Source: Enterococcus villorum
Lineage (GTDB): Bacteria > Bacillota > Bacilli > Lactobacillales > Enterococcaceae
Length of the DNA stretch: 64,000 nucleotides
Reading direction: 5' to 3'
Assembly (NCBI RefSeq): GCF_007990225.1
Contig: NZ_BJWF01000005.1
Location: forward strand, 42,086 to 106,085
Both the position numbers and the translations under genes were made by a program. The notes below the pieces were generated by a model. That model had not been told where the DNA came from. It worked only from the letters and a program-made list of their open reading frames with translations, and did not search any database. Below are positions 1 through 9,123 of this stretch, piece by piece; the first letter of the stretch is position 1, and every line of letters starts with the position of its first letter.

Positions 1-27
1 TAATTTTATTTTCTGTTGATAGTTCAT
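1..27 (-). CDS. Start of a probable rhomboid-family protease gene (partial)
   Basis: Only nine codons (MNYQQKIKL) lie in the window. A strong AAGGAGG ribosome site sits just upstream of the ATG, between this start and the stop of the cyclo-ligase gene, so the two are probably co-transcribed leftward. In Bacillus (yqgN-yqgP) and many Firmicutes the gene after the cyclo-ligase is a rhomboid intramembrane protease. The product is inferred from that gene order alone. Confidence 0.4.
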
Positions 28-40
28 GAAACCCTCCTTC

Positions 41-586
41 TTATTGATCGATAAATAACTGTTGAATTTTTTTATCGAAACTTTCTGGTACCCATTGATC
101 ATTCAATTGTTCTTGAAAAACCAGGCTACAGGTTTGGTTGTTATAATTGGCTAAATAGCGATCATAGTATCCACCACCAAAACCAATGCGATAGCCTAGT
201 GGATGATAGACAAGTCCTGGAACGAGCAGTAAATCAATGTTATCTGGAGCAAAAAAACGATCAGAAATTGGCTCGAAAACACCAAATTTCGTTTTTTCAA
301 ATTTTGTTGTCCCATCAACTTGAAAAAATTTCATTTGCCTATTTGGACCTGTTTTGGGAACCAGTACCGTCTTTTTCTCTTTCCATGCGACTTCAATGAT
401 CGGCTTTGTCGCTACTTCTATTTCATTAGATATGGTCAACCCAATGACATGGGCATGTTTCCATTCATCACTTTGAAATAATTTCTGATAAAGTTTACGT
501 TCTTTTTCTTGTTTATGCCCGCTAGTAGCAATTTTTTTTAATTCTTGTATCCCAAGCTCTCTTAAGCTCTTCTTTGTATATTCCAA
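41..586 (-). CDS. 5-formyltetrahydrofolate cyclo-ligase
   Basis: A 181-residue protein of the 5-FTHF cyclo-ligase (YqgN/FAU1) family, which converts 5-formyl-THF to 5,10-methenyl-THF with ATP in the cytoplasm and so recycles a dead-end folate. The family signature is seen near residues 120-145: LLVPGLVYH followed by GYRIGFGGGYYDRYL, the nucleotide and folate pocket. Basic residues near the N terminus (KKSLR) fit the usual ATP-binding start. Length is normal. It reads into the probable rhomboid gene. No strong promoter motif was located in the roughly 130 bp upstream, which also hold the terminator of the transporter operon. Confidence 0.93.
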   Translation of the reverse strand: MEYTKKSLRELGIQELKKIATSGHKQEKERKLYQKLFQSDEWKHAHVIGLTISNEIEVATKPIIEVAWKEKKTVLVPKTGPNRQMKFFQVDGTTKFEKTKFGVFEPISDRFFAPDNIDLLLVPGLVYHPLGYRIGFGGGYYDRYLANYNNQTCSLVFQEQLNDQWVPESFDKKIQQLFIDQ

Positions 587-676
587 ACTAAAGCCTCACC
601 CCTCAGTAAAATGGTAGCGGAAAATGATAAAAATAGCAATTTAACTTTTTAAATAAATGACTTTTTTATAAAAAAG

Positions 677-703
677 AAGACGTCTCTAAAAAAGAGTCGT
701 CTT
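677..703 (-). terminator. Hairpin downstream of the iron-transport permease operon
   Basis: Inverted repeat aagacgactc / gagacgtctt on the - strand, with one internal mismatch and a T-rich loop, followed by a T-run. It lies 12 bp past the stop of the last permease gene and should end the leftward transporter mRNA. Confidence 0.7.
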
Positions 704-714
704 GTTACTTCCTT

Positions 715-1710
715 CTAAGCAATCGTTCGCTTAGAAAACAATAGATATAAGAAATACGGAGCGCCCATGATGGCAATTAAAATACCTGTAGGGACTTCTC
801 CACTAGGTAAAATCACTCTAGCAAGAATATCTGCCATATTTACAAAAAAAGCACCAATTAAACCACTTAAAAGAAAGGACCATTGATTTTCTCTATGAAC
901 AATAAATTTAGCCACATGTGGTGCAAGTAAACCGACAAAAGAAAGACTCCCAGCTACCGCCACACTGCCACAAGCCAATGCTACAGCAAGTAATAATAAT
1001 ATTGTTTGACTTCTTCTCACATTTAATCCCAGACTTTGAGCTCTTTCTTGACCAAAGGATAATAATCCAATACGTTGACTATAAAACATAGCGACTGGAA
1101 TAAGTACCACCGCCCAAGGTAGAAGTGAAAAAACATAAGGCCAACTAGCAGCCCAAATAGAACCAGCTAGCCAAGAATTAACAAAAGCATAATTTTCTTT
1201 TGATAATTTAATGGTACACAAAATCATTAATGCCGAAAGTCCTGCATTAACAGCAATCCCCGCCAATAAAAGACGATTCATTCCCAAAAATCCATTTCTA
1301 GTATAAGAAAAGAGATAAACAAGAAATGCTGCCAACAAACCACCCAAAAACGCTACGAACAACAATAAAAAAGGAGAAGCATGATTGGCATAAAATCCTA
1401 AATAAACCATCACGAAAAAACCAGCACCAGCATTCATACCTAATATACTGGAATCTGCTAATTTATTTCTGGTCACTCCCTGCAATAAAAAGCCAGATAC
1501 GCCTAAACAAAAGCCTGCAAGCAAACTAATCAATAAACGAGGAGCTCGAAATTGATAAACAATCAGTTGATGAACTGCTAATCCCTTACCTGTAAATATA
1601 TCAAATAACTGATCGAAAAAAATAAATGGTGTGCCGACCATCAAACTAATGATGGAAATTATGACTAATAAAAGGAAGAGCAAAAAAATTATTGACTTGA
1701 TTTTTTTCAT
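715..1710 (-). CDS. FecCD-family ferric-siderophore ABC transporter permease (second)
   Basis: A 331-residue polytopic membrane protein of the BtuC/FecD/FhuG permease family with about nine hydrophobic segments. Family landmarks are visible: RAPRLLISLLAGFCLGVSG near residues 52-70, the GMNAGAGFF segment, and the conserved late block GLLAPHVAKFIV around residues 260-275, which contacts the ATPase. It overlaps the stop of the upstream permease by 4 bp (ATGA), so the two are translationally coupled, giving a heterodimeric FecC/FecD-type channel. The substrate is probably an iron-siderophore, inferred from the Fur-like boxes at the operon start. Confidence 0.92.
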   Translation of the reverse strand: MKKIKSIIFLLFLLLVIISIISLMVGTPFIFFDQLFDIFTGKGLAVHQLIVYQFRAPRLLISLLAGFCLGVSGFLLQGVTRNKLADSSILGMNAGAGFFVMVYLGFYANHASPFLLLFVAFLGGLLAAFLVYLFSYTRNGFLGMNRLLLAGIAVNAGLSALMILCTIKLSKENYAFVNSWLAGSIWAASWPYVFSLLPWAVVLIPVAMFYSQRIGLLSFGQERAQSLGLNVRRSQTILLLLAVALACGSVAVAGSLSFVGLLAPHVAKFIVHRENQWSFLLSGLIGAFFVNMADILARVILPSGEVPTGILIAIMGAPYFLYLLFSKRTIA

Positions 1711-2696
1711 AACCGCTCCCTCCTAACTTGAAAGAGTAAGAACGGGACACCAACCAGTGCAATAACCAAACCAAACGGTGTCTCAAAAGGTGGGTTGACC
1801 ATGCGAGCAAGAAAATCTGCAAACATAACCATTCCTCCTCCTACTATAAAAGAAGCTGGAAGAATATAACGATAATCTGTACCGATAATTCCCCGCACAA
1901 TTGGCGGTACCATCAATCCAATAAAAGAAACTGGACCAACAAGCGACACAGCCATTGCTGCTAAAATTGCTACGATGATAAAAGCAATCCATCTAATCCG
2001 TGTTGGATGCCCACCTAGAGCCAAAGCATGTGATTCACTTAGATTAACGAGCGATACCGACCGACCTAAAAAGAAGGAACAGCAAACAATAAAAAGATAG
2101 ATAGGCGCTAACATTTTTAACTGTTGCCAAGTAATGTTGGCAGCCCCTCCTACAAACCAAAAGGCCAAATCTTGTTGCAAATGAAACAGCTGGGTTAACG
2201 CTTGACTGAGCGCTGTAAAAAAAGCACTAATCGCCACTCCTGCTAGAATAAATTGAATCGGATTCATCCCCATTCTTGAAAAACGTAAGAAGCCAAAAAC
2301 AAGCAACGTAACAAGCAATGAACCAATCAAAGACATTAAAAAAATTGAAAATGCAGATGCTTTTGGCCAAAAAGCAAACCCAATGGCCATTGCAAGAGAT
2401 GCACCTGAGTTGATTCCTAACAATCCAGAATCCGCTAAAGGGTTTCTAGTTACTCCTTGCATTAAAGCACCACTAAGTGCAAAACAACTACCGACAAAAA
2501 AGGCGCCTAATACCCGAGGTAAACGAATCGTTCGAATAATCAATTGAGATTGATCGGATGAATCAAACTGAAAGAGGGCTTGCCATAAATTTGAAAAGCC
2601 AATTGATACTGCCCCATTTGATAAAGCAAAGAAAAAAATAATTAAAACAAGTACTGTGAGCACAATAAGAACACTCAACTTACGTTTTTGCTTCAT
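1707..2696 (-). CDS. FecCD-family ferric-siderophore ABC transporter permease (first)
   Basis: A 329-residue paralogue of the next gene. Motifs: RLPRVLGAFFVGSCFALSG near residues 58-76, GLLGINSGAS, and the ATPase-contact block GLMVPPIVRGIIG near residues 260-272. About nine membrane helices are expected. It overlaps the ATPase stop by 4 bp, so ATPase, permease and permease form one tightly coupled leftward operon, divergent from the substrate-binding lipoprotein. Confidence 0.92.
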   Translation of the reverse strand: MKQKRKLSVLIVLTVLVLIIFFFALSNGAVSIGFSNLWQALFQFDSSDQSQLIIRTIRLPRVLGAFFVGSCFALSGALMQGVTRNPLADSGLLGINSGASLAMAIGFAFWPKASAFSIFLMSLIGSLLVTLLVFGFLRFSRMGMNPIQFILAGVAISAFFTALSQALTQLFHLQQDLAFWFVGGAANITWQQLKMLAPIYLFIVCCSFFLGRSVSLVNLSESHALALGGHPTRIRWIAFIIVAILAAMAVSLVGPVSFIGLMVPPIVRGIIGTDYRYILPASFIVGGGMVMFADFLARMVNPPFETPFGLVIALVGVPFLLFQVRRERL

Positions 2697-3499
2697 CCTC
2701 TCTCCTCCTTACGATCTTTGATTAAATCGTAAGTTAAAAACACCGGTTTCTTTGTCTCTGGTAATTGAATGATCTGAGCATCAATCTCAAAGATCTCTCT
2801 CATCCATTCTTTCGTGATCACTTCATTTGGTTTTCCATGAACCAGTAATTGACCATTTTTCATTCCGATTAAATAATCTGAAAAACGCGAAGCATGGTTG
2901 ATGTCATGAAGCGACATTAAAATCGTTGTCTTTTTCACCTGATTAATCTCTATTAATAATTGCAAAATTTCCAATTGATGAGCAGGATCTAAAAAAGTAG
3001 TTGGTTCATCTAAAATCAAAATATCTGCTTCTTGCGCCAACGCCATAGCAATCCAAACTCTTTGTGCTTGTCCTCCTGATAAACTAGACAGTTCCCTTTC
3101 TTTCAAATTCGTTAAATGTGTCACTTCTAAAGCCCATTCAATCGCATGTAAATCTGCTTCATTTAGGCCACTAAAAAATTTTTGATAAGGATAACGTCCA
3201 TACGAGACGACCTCTGACACAGTCATACCTAAAGGAAGTTCACTACTTTGTGCTAATAAAGAAATTTTTCGTGCCAGCATTTTAGGACTATATGTAGCTA
3301 TTTCAGAACCATTTACAATGATTTTCCCCTCTGATACAGGAAGAATACGGGTAAAACTTTTTAATAAAGTGGATTTGCCACTACCGTTTGGCCCAATCAA
3401 ACTCGTCACTTTTCCTTCTGGAATCTTCACCGATAATTTTTCAATGACTTGTTTATTTAAGTACCCTGCGGTCATATCAACGGCTTCTAAAGTAGTCAT
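2693..3499 (-). CDS. Ferric-siderophore ABC transporter ATPase
   Basis: ATP-binding subunit energising iron-siderophore uptake (FecE/FhuC type). Visible motifs: Walker A GPNGSGKST near residue 37, Q-loop LLAQSSELPLG, signature LSGGQ, Walker B DILILDEPT, and the switch histidine in SLHDINH. The start is placed at MTTLEAVDMT (ATG at 3497-3499, AAGGGGTG ribosome site). A longer frame opens at 3532 but would run through the Fur-like box. The permeases overlap downstream and the binding protein is divergent. Confidence 0.94.
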   Translation of the reverse strand: MTTLEAVDMTAGYLNKQVIEKLSVKIPEGKVTSLIGPNGSGKSTLLKSFTRILPVSEGKIIVNGSEIATYSPKMLARKISLLAQSSELPLGMTVSEVVSYGRYPYQKFFSGLNEADLHAIEWALEVTHLTNLKERELSSLSGGQAQRVWIAMALAQEADILILDEPTTFLDPAHQLEILQLLIEINQVKKTTILMSLHDINHASRFSDYLIGMKNGQLLVHGKPNEVITKEWMREIFEIDAQIIQLPETKKPVFLTYDLIKDRKEERG

Positions 3500-3514
3500 T
3501 TTTTTCACCCCTTC

Positions 3515-3534
3515 ATTGAAAATCATTCTCAATT
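3515..3534. promoter_or_regulatory. Fur-like box, ATPase-proximal
   Basis: The sequence attgaaaatcattctcaatt closely matches the GATAATGATTATCATTATC Fur consensus. It sits directly upstream of the leftward ATPase gene, so iron-replete repression of the operon is expected. Confidence 0.72.
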
Positions 3535-3626
3535 ATGAAGCTCCTTCACAATTTCGTCAAGCATTACTTTTACTGATTCATTCACAAAAAGAGTTGACAC
3601 TGCTTCAATTGTCAGGAATAATATCA

Positions 3627-3645
3627 ATTGAGAATGATTATCAAT
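3627..3645. promoter_or_regulatory. Fur-like box, lipoprotein-proximal
   Basis: The sequence attgagaatgattatcaat is a near-consensus Fur box 18 bp before the ATG of the substrate-binding lipoprotein. With the box at 3515 it brackets the divergent promoter region, so both arms of the system should respond to iron. Confidence 0.78.
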
Positions 3646-3662
3646 CCCATCAGGAGGAAAAA

Positions 3663-4607
3663 ATGAAATCAAAAAAGAAATTATTCACAATTGCTCTATC
3701 TATTTTACTGATCAGCTTCATCAGTGCTTGCTCTTCATCTACTACAACAAATTCATCCAATTCCCAAGCGACCACGGGAACACATACTGTAACGGATACA
3801 TTGGGTCACAAAGTAGCAATACCAAATAATCCTAAACGAATCATTGGGAGTTATTTGGAAGATTATTTGGTGGCGCTAGGAGAAAAACCAGTCGCTCAAT
3901 GGACAGTCGGCAGTGGTTCGATTCAACATTATTTACAAAAAGAATTAAAAAATGTACCGACCATCTCTTATGACTTACCTTATGAAAAAGTACTAAGTTT
4001 TGAACCTGATCTTTTATTGATTTCCTCTTCCGCCACAGTGGAAGGTGGAAAATATGAACAATATAGCAAAATTGCTCCTACGTATGTCGTAAAAAACGGC
4101 AATGATGTCACTTGGGAAGAACAACTAAAAGACGTGGCTAAAGCTTTAAATAAAGAAAAAGAAGCAGAAAAAATCATTACAGATTACCAAAACGAAGTAA
4201 AAGAAACCAGAAAAGAATTAGCGAATAAAATCAATAATAAAACGGCTGCTGTCTTATGGGTGACCAATAATTCTGCGTTTATGGTTAGTGACACACGATC
4301 AAGCGGTCGCATTATCTATGATGATCTTCAATTTGGCATCCCTAACTTAGTCGCTGAAGTTTCAAAAAACGCCACTTCTGACTGGTCAGCTGTTTCTTCT
4401 GAAAAATTAGCACAACTAGATGCCGACTACATTATTTTAGTCAACAGCGACGAAAAAGCGGCGATGTTTAACGAAGCTACTTGGCAAAATTTAAAAGCGG
4501 TAAAAGAGAACCATGTTTTAGAATTTGGTCCAGAATCAAGCTGGTTATATAATGGCCCAATTGCTAGTCAAAATATGGTAAAAGATATCAAAAATCAGTT
4601 AAATTAA
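3663..4607 (+). CDS. Iron-siderophore substrate-binding lipoprotein
   Basis: A 314-residue type III periplasmic-binding-protein homologue (FecB/FeuA/FhuD family). The start at MKSKKKLF follows a CAGGAGG ribosome site. It has a lipoprotein signal with lipobox FISAC (Cys at about residue 23) and a Ser/Thr-rich tether. The binding lobe begins at TVTDTLGHKVAIPNNPKRII, and the long connecting helix lies mid-protein (residues about 160-190). It should sit on the outer membrane face and deliver ferric siderophore to the divergent permease-ATPase operon. The exact siderophore cannot be told from sequence. Confidence 0.92.
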   Translation: MKSKKKLFTIALSILLISFISACSSSTTTNSSNSQATTGTHTVTDTLGHKVAIPNNPKRIIGSYLEDYLVALGEKPVAQWTVGSGSIQHYLQKELKNVPTISYDLPYEKVLSFEPDLLLISSSATVEGGKYEQYSKIAPTYVVKNGNDVTWEEQLKDVAKALNKEKEAEKIITDYQNEVKETRKELANKINNKTAAVLWVTNNSAFMVSDTRSSGRIIYDDLQFGIPNLVAEVSKNATSDWSAVSSEKLAQLDADYIILVNSDEKAAMFNEATWQNLKAVKENHVLEFGPESSWLYNGPIASQNMVKDIKNQLN

Positions 4608-4618
4608 CAAGAAAATGA

Positions 4619-4660
4619 GGAGCATAGCACAATATAAGGAATACTTTTGTTCTATGCTCC
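4619..4660 (+). terminator. Probable terminator after the siderophore-binding lipoprotein
   Basis: Inverted repeat ggagcatag / ctatgctcc separated by 24 bp, 12 bp past the stop codon. There is no strong T-run, so termination may be inefficient. Confidence 0.45.
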
Positions 4661-4769
4661 AATCACGTATAAAAACAGAAGCAAAATAAAATAATTCCTA
4701 CTTACTTCACGGAGATGAACACATCATCCTCTCCTATAATTATTAATATATGAACATAATTTCCTTCAA

Positions 4770-5264
4770 TTATTGCTTTTTTTGCCATTTTTGAAAGCGA
4801 TGCGCATACCTATTTTCTTGGTTAATAATGCCTTCATGTTCTTCAACCAATTCAAAATCTGAAAAGTCAATCTCTCCAATATAGGTGTCTCCTTCAAATT
4901 CACCGTCAATCAATGTCCGCCAGATAATCCCTGTTTCTGGTAATAAATCCTGAAAAATTTGACTTCCACCCGACACATAGATATCTTCTGAAACGTCTTT
5001 TGCATACATTAATAATTCTTCGATGGAATGAAAGACTTCTGCATTTTCTTCTACTTTAAAATCTTTTTGAGTGGTCAAAACTATAATATGCCGATAAGGT
5101 AAAGATAATTCTCCCATCCCTTCATACGTTTTTCTTCCCATCACTAATATTTTATTCATTGTGTGTTCTCTAAAAAAGCGCATGTCATTTGGTAATCTCC
5201 AGGGAAGCAACCCATCTTTACCAATTAAACCATTTCTATCTTGTGCCCACATTGAAATGAACAT
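4770..5264 (-). CDS. folA: Dihydrofolate reductase
   Basis: A 164-residue DHFR that reduces dihydrofolate to THF with NADPH and is the trimethoprim target. Family features: substrate-site block GLIGKDGLLPWRLPNDMRFF with the catalytic acid (Asp in PNDM) near residue 27, the MGRKTYEGM cofactor segment, and the YVSGGSQIF NADPH-binding loop. A strong AGGAGGAG ribosome site precedes the ATG. Sequence and length are those of the chromosomal enterococcal enzyme, not a plasmid dfr. Confidence 0.95.
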   Translation of the reverse strand: MFISMWAQDRNGLIGKDGLLPWRLPNDMRFFREHTMNKILVMGRKTYEGMGELSLPYRHIIVLTTQKDFKVEENAEVFHSIEELLMYAKDVSEDIYVSGGSQIFQDLLPETGIIWRTLIDGEFEGDTYIGEIDFSDFELVEEHEGIINQENRYAHRFQKWQKKQ

Positions 5265-5354
5265 ATCGTCTCCTCCTCTTAAGCTTTCTATTAAGCATCA
5301 TACACAAAGCAAACAATCAACACAAAGTATATGAACATCGTTAATTATTGGATA

Positions 5355-5391
5355 AGAAAAAAGACTGGAATATCCTATGATTTCCAGTCTT
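5355..5391 (-). terminator. Terminator of the rpmG transcript
   Basis: Stem ttccagtctt / aagactggaa with a 10-nt loop. On the - strand it is followed by a T-run (ttttttctt), about 50 bp past the rpmG stop. Confidence 0.82.
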
Positions 5392-5442
5392 CTTAACAAA
5401 TTTTATTCACTCAAACGAGCAAATAAACCTATTGTCTTATTT

Positions 5443-5592
5443 TTATTTAGTTTCACGGTGTAAAGTAACTTTACGTTCGCGTGGGCAATATTTTTGTTTT
5501 TCCAAACGATCAGGGTTGTTACGTTTGTTTTTGCTTGTTAAGTAGTTACGTTCTTTACAAGAAGTACACTCTAATGTAATGTTTACGCGCAT
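5443..5592 (-). CDS. rpmG: 50S ribosomal protein L33
   Basis: A 49-residue basic protein starting [19 protein letters not shown] and ending TLHRETK, typical of bacterial L33. It has the first CxxC pair (C9, C12) and one later Cys (KYCPRERK); the fourth zinc ligand of classical C+ forms is replaced by Arg. Firmicutes often keep several L33 paralogues that differ in zinc ligands. It is monocistronic with its own terminator. Confidence 0.95.
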   Translation of the reverse strand: MRVNITLECTSCKERNYLTSKNKRNNPDRLEKQKYCPRERKVTLHRETK

Positions 5593-5821
5593 GTTTTTCC
5601 CTCCCCTTTGTTTACTAGAATCCTCTAAGATGACTCTCAGACTTGATTATCTTACCATAATTTTCAAATGATTACTAGCCTTATTATAAAATTTGTTAAG
5701 TAATATTACTTGACGAAAATACCAAAAATTGGATCTATCAAACAAAATCTTTTTCTTTTTTACCTTTTGCACTTACACTGAATATAAAGCCAAATCTTAT
5801 ATATTAAAGGAGGAACATCAT

Positions 5822-6268
5822 ATGCCTTGGAACATGAAGGACTACCCAGCTTCCATGAAAAATTTAGAAGAGTTGACCCGAAAAAAAGCCATTGATATAG
5901 GCAATGCGTTGTTAGCAGAAGGATACCCTGACGATCGAGCTATTCCCATTGCGATCAAACAGGCAAAAGAATGGTATGAAAACGCAGATAGCTCAGAGAA
6001 AAAAGATTTTTCTAAAGAAAAAAATCCTACCAAGAAAGATAAACATGATACAAATCCACGCGCTTCGAAATTATTAAATGCCGATGTCCTCGTAAAATTT
6101 GAAGAAAATGAATGGATTGTCTTATCAGAAGGAGCAAAAAAAGCCAGCAATCGTTTTGATACAAAAGAAAAAGCGATTGAAAAAGCAAAAGAAATTGCTC
6201 AAAATAAAGAGACATCAGTAATCATTTATAAAAAAGATGGGTCAAAAGAAAGAGAAATAAACAACTAA
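5822..6268 (+). CDS. DUF2188-type small cytoplasmic protein
   Basis: A 148-residue hydrophilic protein. The start at MPWNMKDYP follows an AAAGGAGG ribosome site; the frame opens 93 bp earlier but without a site. The N-terminal half (MPWNMKDYPASMKNL, then helical with GYPDDRAIPIAIKQA) is the form seen in ChaB-like or DUF2188-associated proteins. After a Lys-rich linker, the C-terminal 60 residues resemble DUF2188 (WIVLSEGAKKASNRF, then a KEKAIEKAKEIA helix). Function unknown. It converges on asnB across a shared terminator. Confidence 0.78.
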   Translation: MPWNMKDYPASMKNLEELTRKKAIDIGNALLAEGYPDDRAIPIAIKQAKEWYENADSSEKKDFSKEKNPTKKDKHDTNPRASKLLNADVLVKFEENEWIVLSEGAKKASNRFDTKEKAIEKAKEIAQNKETSVIIYKKDGSKEREINN

Positions 6269-6274
6269 TTCTAA

Positions 6275-6324
6275 AATAAGACAAAGAAACTTAGGAAAAT
6301 TCTTTCCAGTTTCTTTGTCTTATT
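6275..6324. terminator. Bidirectional terminator between the DUF2188 gene and asnB
   Basis: A 17-bp perfect inverted repeat, aataagacaaagaaact / agtttctttgtcttatt, around a 16-nt loop with A and T tracts on both sides. It separates two convergent genes. Confidence 0.88.
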
Positions 6325-6332
6325 CTGTCTTT

Positions 6333-8228
6333 TTATACAGTTACATAATTAATGGTTTCCATTTTTGGAATTTCTTCATCAATAAAGTACACTTTATACC
6401 AAGTTAAGAAACTAAAAATCGTCCAAATTTTTCGTTGTTCTTCTTTTCGACCTTCATGATGATCGTTTAATAAATTCATGATCTTTTCTTGGTCAAAAAA
6501 TTCTTTGGCAAAATCCGCTTCAAATAGTTCTTTTACTTGCTTATATCCATGCTCTTCTTTCAGCCAAGCTTTAATCGGCACCGGAAAACCTAATTTCACA
6601 CGATTTGACCATTCTTCTGGCAAATGTTTATTTGCTGCTTGGCGGAAGACATCTTTCGTGTTGTTTTGATTCAATAAGAACTTACTTGGAATTTGTTGTG
6701 CCAACTTCATTACTTCAATATCTAATAAAGGAACACGTACTTCCAATGAACTAGCCATTGATAATTTGTCTGCTTTTAGCAAAATATCTTTTGGCATCCA
6801 TTGATGAAGGTCTACATACTGCATTTTATTCACTTCATCTTCAATATTTTCTGTTTTTGCGTAATGAACAGACATAATCTCATTAACAGAGAGTGCTTGT
6901 TGGTACTCTTTTGTTAAAACTTCTGTTGCTTCATTTTCTTCAAATACACGTGCATGCCCAATAAAATATTCTTTGGCAGGAGCTAAAGACTCATACAAAT
7001 GGATTCTGCCATGGAAATTTCTCATTTTACCAATCGTTCGTCCTAAGTGGTAACGGGTTCCTTTTGGTAATTTTTTCAATCCTTGAGCAATGACACGAAT
7101 AAATTTTGAATTTGTATGGAAACCATACGTCTGATATCCCGCAAATAATTCATCTGCTCCCTCACCAGATTGTACGACACGTACGCTTTTTGAAGCTAAA
7201 TTAGCTAAAAAGTAAAGTGGTACACAGGAAGGATTGGAATCTGGCTCATCTAAATGATACTGGATCAATGGAAAAGCTTTAAAAGACATGTCCCCATCAA
7301 TGACAGCGGCTGTATTATCTAAATCCAATAACTCAGTCAGTTTTCTCGCTTCAATTGCTTCATTATAAGTTTTATCATCAAACCCAATCGAAAATGAGTG
7401 ATCTGGTTTTAATACAGAAGTAACATAACTTGAATCAACACCACTTGATAAAAATGAACCAACTTCAACATCACTTATTGTATGAGCGGCAATAGATGCT
7501 TGAACTGTTTCATCAATCTTTTCAATCCATTCTTGTCTTGAGTGACTTTGTTTTGTTTCAAAATCAGCATCCCAATATTGTCGGATATCCAAATGGCCAT
7601 TTTTATAAGTAAAATAATGTCCTTCAGGTAAACGATAAACATCTTTAAAGAATGTCTCACCGTTTAATGGTGAATATTGAAACGTCATATAAGGTTTTAA
7701 CGCTGATTTATTCAATTCTTTGTGAAAGTCTGGATGTGGTAAAAAACTCTTGATTTCTGAACCAAACATGAATGTGCCATTCATTTCAGTATAATAATAA
7801 GGTTTGATTCCAAAATGGTCACGAGCGCCAAATAATTCGTTTGTTTCATTATCCCAAATAGCAAAAGCAAACATCCCACGAATTTTTTGTAAAAGCTCTG
7901 TTCCCCATTCTTCATAGCCATGTAGTAAAACTTCTGTATCCGCATGCGTTTGAAAAACATGTCCGGCTGCTATTAACTCTTCTCTAAGGGGTTGATAATT
8001 ATAAATTTCTCCATTAAAAATAATGATCTTTGTCCGATCTTCATTATAAATAGGCTGCGTACCACCTTCTAAATCAATGATACTTAATCTTCTAAAACCT
8101 AAAGCTATATGTTGATCAATGTAATCACCAGAACTATTTGGTCCTCGATGAACGATTCGATCCATCATAGCATTTACTATTGTCTTTTTATTGTCTTTGT
8201 CATTCACAAATCCTACAATCCCGCACAT
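6333..8228 (-). CDS. asnB: Asparagine synthase (glutamine-hydrolysing)
   Basis: A 631-residue class II glutamine amidotransferase plus asparagine synthetase. The mature N terminus begins at Cys2 (MCGIVGFVND), the glutamine-hydrolysing nucleophile. The N-terminal nucleophile domain covers about residues 1-210 (HRGPNSSGDY, NGEIYNY and the DTEVLLHGYEEWG block). The synthetase domain has the PP-loop SGVDSSYV near residue 264 and GEGADELFAGY near residue 359. It forms Asn from Asp, Gln and ATP. It is monocistronic with a weak ribosome site (GGATGTGAAAG). It is the last clearly core gene before the phage scar. Confidence 0.96.
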   Translation of the reverse strand: MCGIVGFVNDKDNKKTIVNAMMDRIVHRGPNSSGDYIDQHIALGFRRLSIIDLEGGTQPIYNEDRTKIIIFNGEIYNYQPLREELIAAGHVFQTHADTEVLLHGYEEWGTELLQKIRGMFAFAIWDNETNELFGARDHFGIKPYYYTEMNGTFMFGSEIKSFLPHPDFHKELNKSALKPYMTFQYSPLNGETFFKDVYRLPEGHYFTYKNGHLDIRQYWDADFETKQSHSRQEWIEKIDETVQASIAAHTISDVEVGSFLSSGVDSSYVTSVLKPDHSFSIGFDDKTYNEAIEARKLTELLDLDNTAAVIDGDMSFKAFPLIQYHLDEPDSNPSCVPLYFLANLASKSVRVVQSGEGADELFAGYQTYGFHTNSKFIRVIAQGLKKLPKGTRYHLGRTIGKMRNFHGRIHLYESLAPAKEYFIGHARVFEENEATEVLTKEYQQALSVNEIMSVHYAKTENIEDEVNKMQYVDLHQWMPKDILLKADKLSMASSLEVRVPLLDIEVMKLAQQIPSKFLLNQNNTKDVFRQAANKHLPEEWSNRVKLGFPVPIKAWLKEEHGYKQVKELFEADFAKEFFDQEKIMNLLNDHHEGRKEEQRKIWTIFSFLTWYKVYFIDEEIPKMETINYVTV

Positions 8229-8588
8229 CTATCTTTCACATCCTAAATAATTATTACTATCTTCATTTTTTATCCATATGAATCTTATCATAGAGTACAT
8301 ACAAAAACTAACCACTAACACTCTTACAGTTTCGTCACATGAAAAAATATTGAAATTTTTCATATTGGTTATAAAGATGTCGTTCTATCAACTAATTTAA
8401 CATGTTTTCACTTATGAAGCTACTACCTTTGTAAGGCAACTTAGAAAATAGTCTTTATTATTTAATTTTATTTATATTTTATCTATTACGGCATATGAAC
8501 TAATTGAGGATATTTTTGTAGATTTTCTACGTAACCAAGAATGAATAAATTAAAAAAGCCTCAAAATTGAGACTTTTTCTATGATCGG
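8229..8588. other. asnB upstream region without a gene
   Basis: AT-rich DNA holding the asnB promoter region. I see no T-box specifier structure and no ORF with a ribosome site. An imperfect hairpin with A and T flanks lies near 8553-8578 and could terminate leftward transcription from the phage scar. Confidence 0.5.
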
Positions 8589-8771
8589 TTAATTATTGTC
8601 AATACCATGGTACAGATACCTACCATCGGTGAACCAGCATATGCCAGATAGTTCAGAAACGTTGATATAAGGAAGGTATCTGGCTAGATTAAGTAAAAGT
8701 TCTTCTATCTTTTCGGGAATTAGTTGTTCGCTATGTTTTCTGATTGTTGGGGGTACTTCTTCCATGCCCAC
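8589..8771 (-). CDS. Unrecognised 60-residue ORF in the phage scar
   Basis: Encodes MGMEEVPPTIRKHSEQLI and onward, ending YHGIDNN. No family recognised, no clear ribosome site, and it spans a possible fossil att sequence (8665-8678). It is more likely a gene fragment than a working gene. Confidence 0.25.
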   Translation of the reverse strand: MGMEEVPPTIRKHSEQLIPEKIEELLLNLARYLPYINVSELSGICWFTDGRYLYHGIDNN

Positions 8772-9123
8772 ACTTCGAATTGATCGGCATTCGGAAAGTT
8801 AGATTTGATTATTAATCTATACACATCAGATTCCGGGATAATTTTAAATTCTTGTTAATGACCTAACGAATCGTTTCCTCATGACTCAAGTGCCTTTTCA
8901 CTATAAAAATTCATTTATTCCACTTCCTTTAGTATAATTTGGAAGATAATTAAATTAGTTAACTGTATTGACTTTTTTAAAAAGTGGATTCAAAATGAAA
9001 ATACAGTCATATAAGCCAAGGAATACCCTGAAATCAACATTCTTAGTTTGACCCTCTCGAATTGTTTTTTCAGGTGTCTTTTTGTTGCCTGTTAGCTTAT
9101 TAAATTACCTGAAGAATGCTGAT

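Noticed and set aside
3318..4607. Long + strand frame (429 codons) beginning inside the ATPase gene
   Set aside because: Its first 115 codons are antisense to the ATPase and cross the Fur-like boxes. The real lipoprotein start is ATG 3663 with a ribosome site and signal peptide.
8229..8500. T-box riboswitch upstream of asnB
   Set aside because: I found no T-box sequence, specifier loop or paired terminator in this interval.
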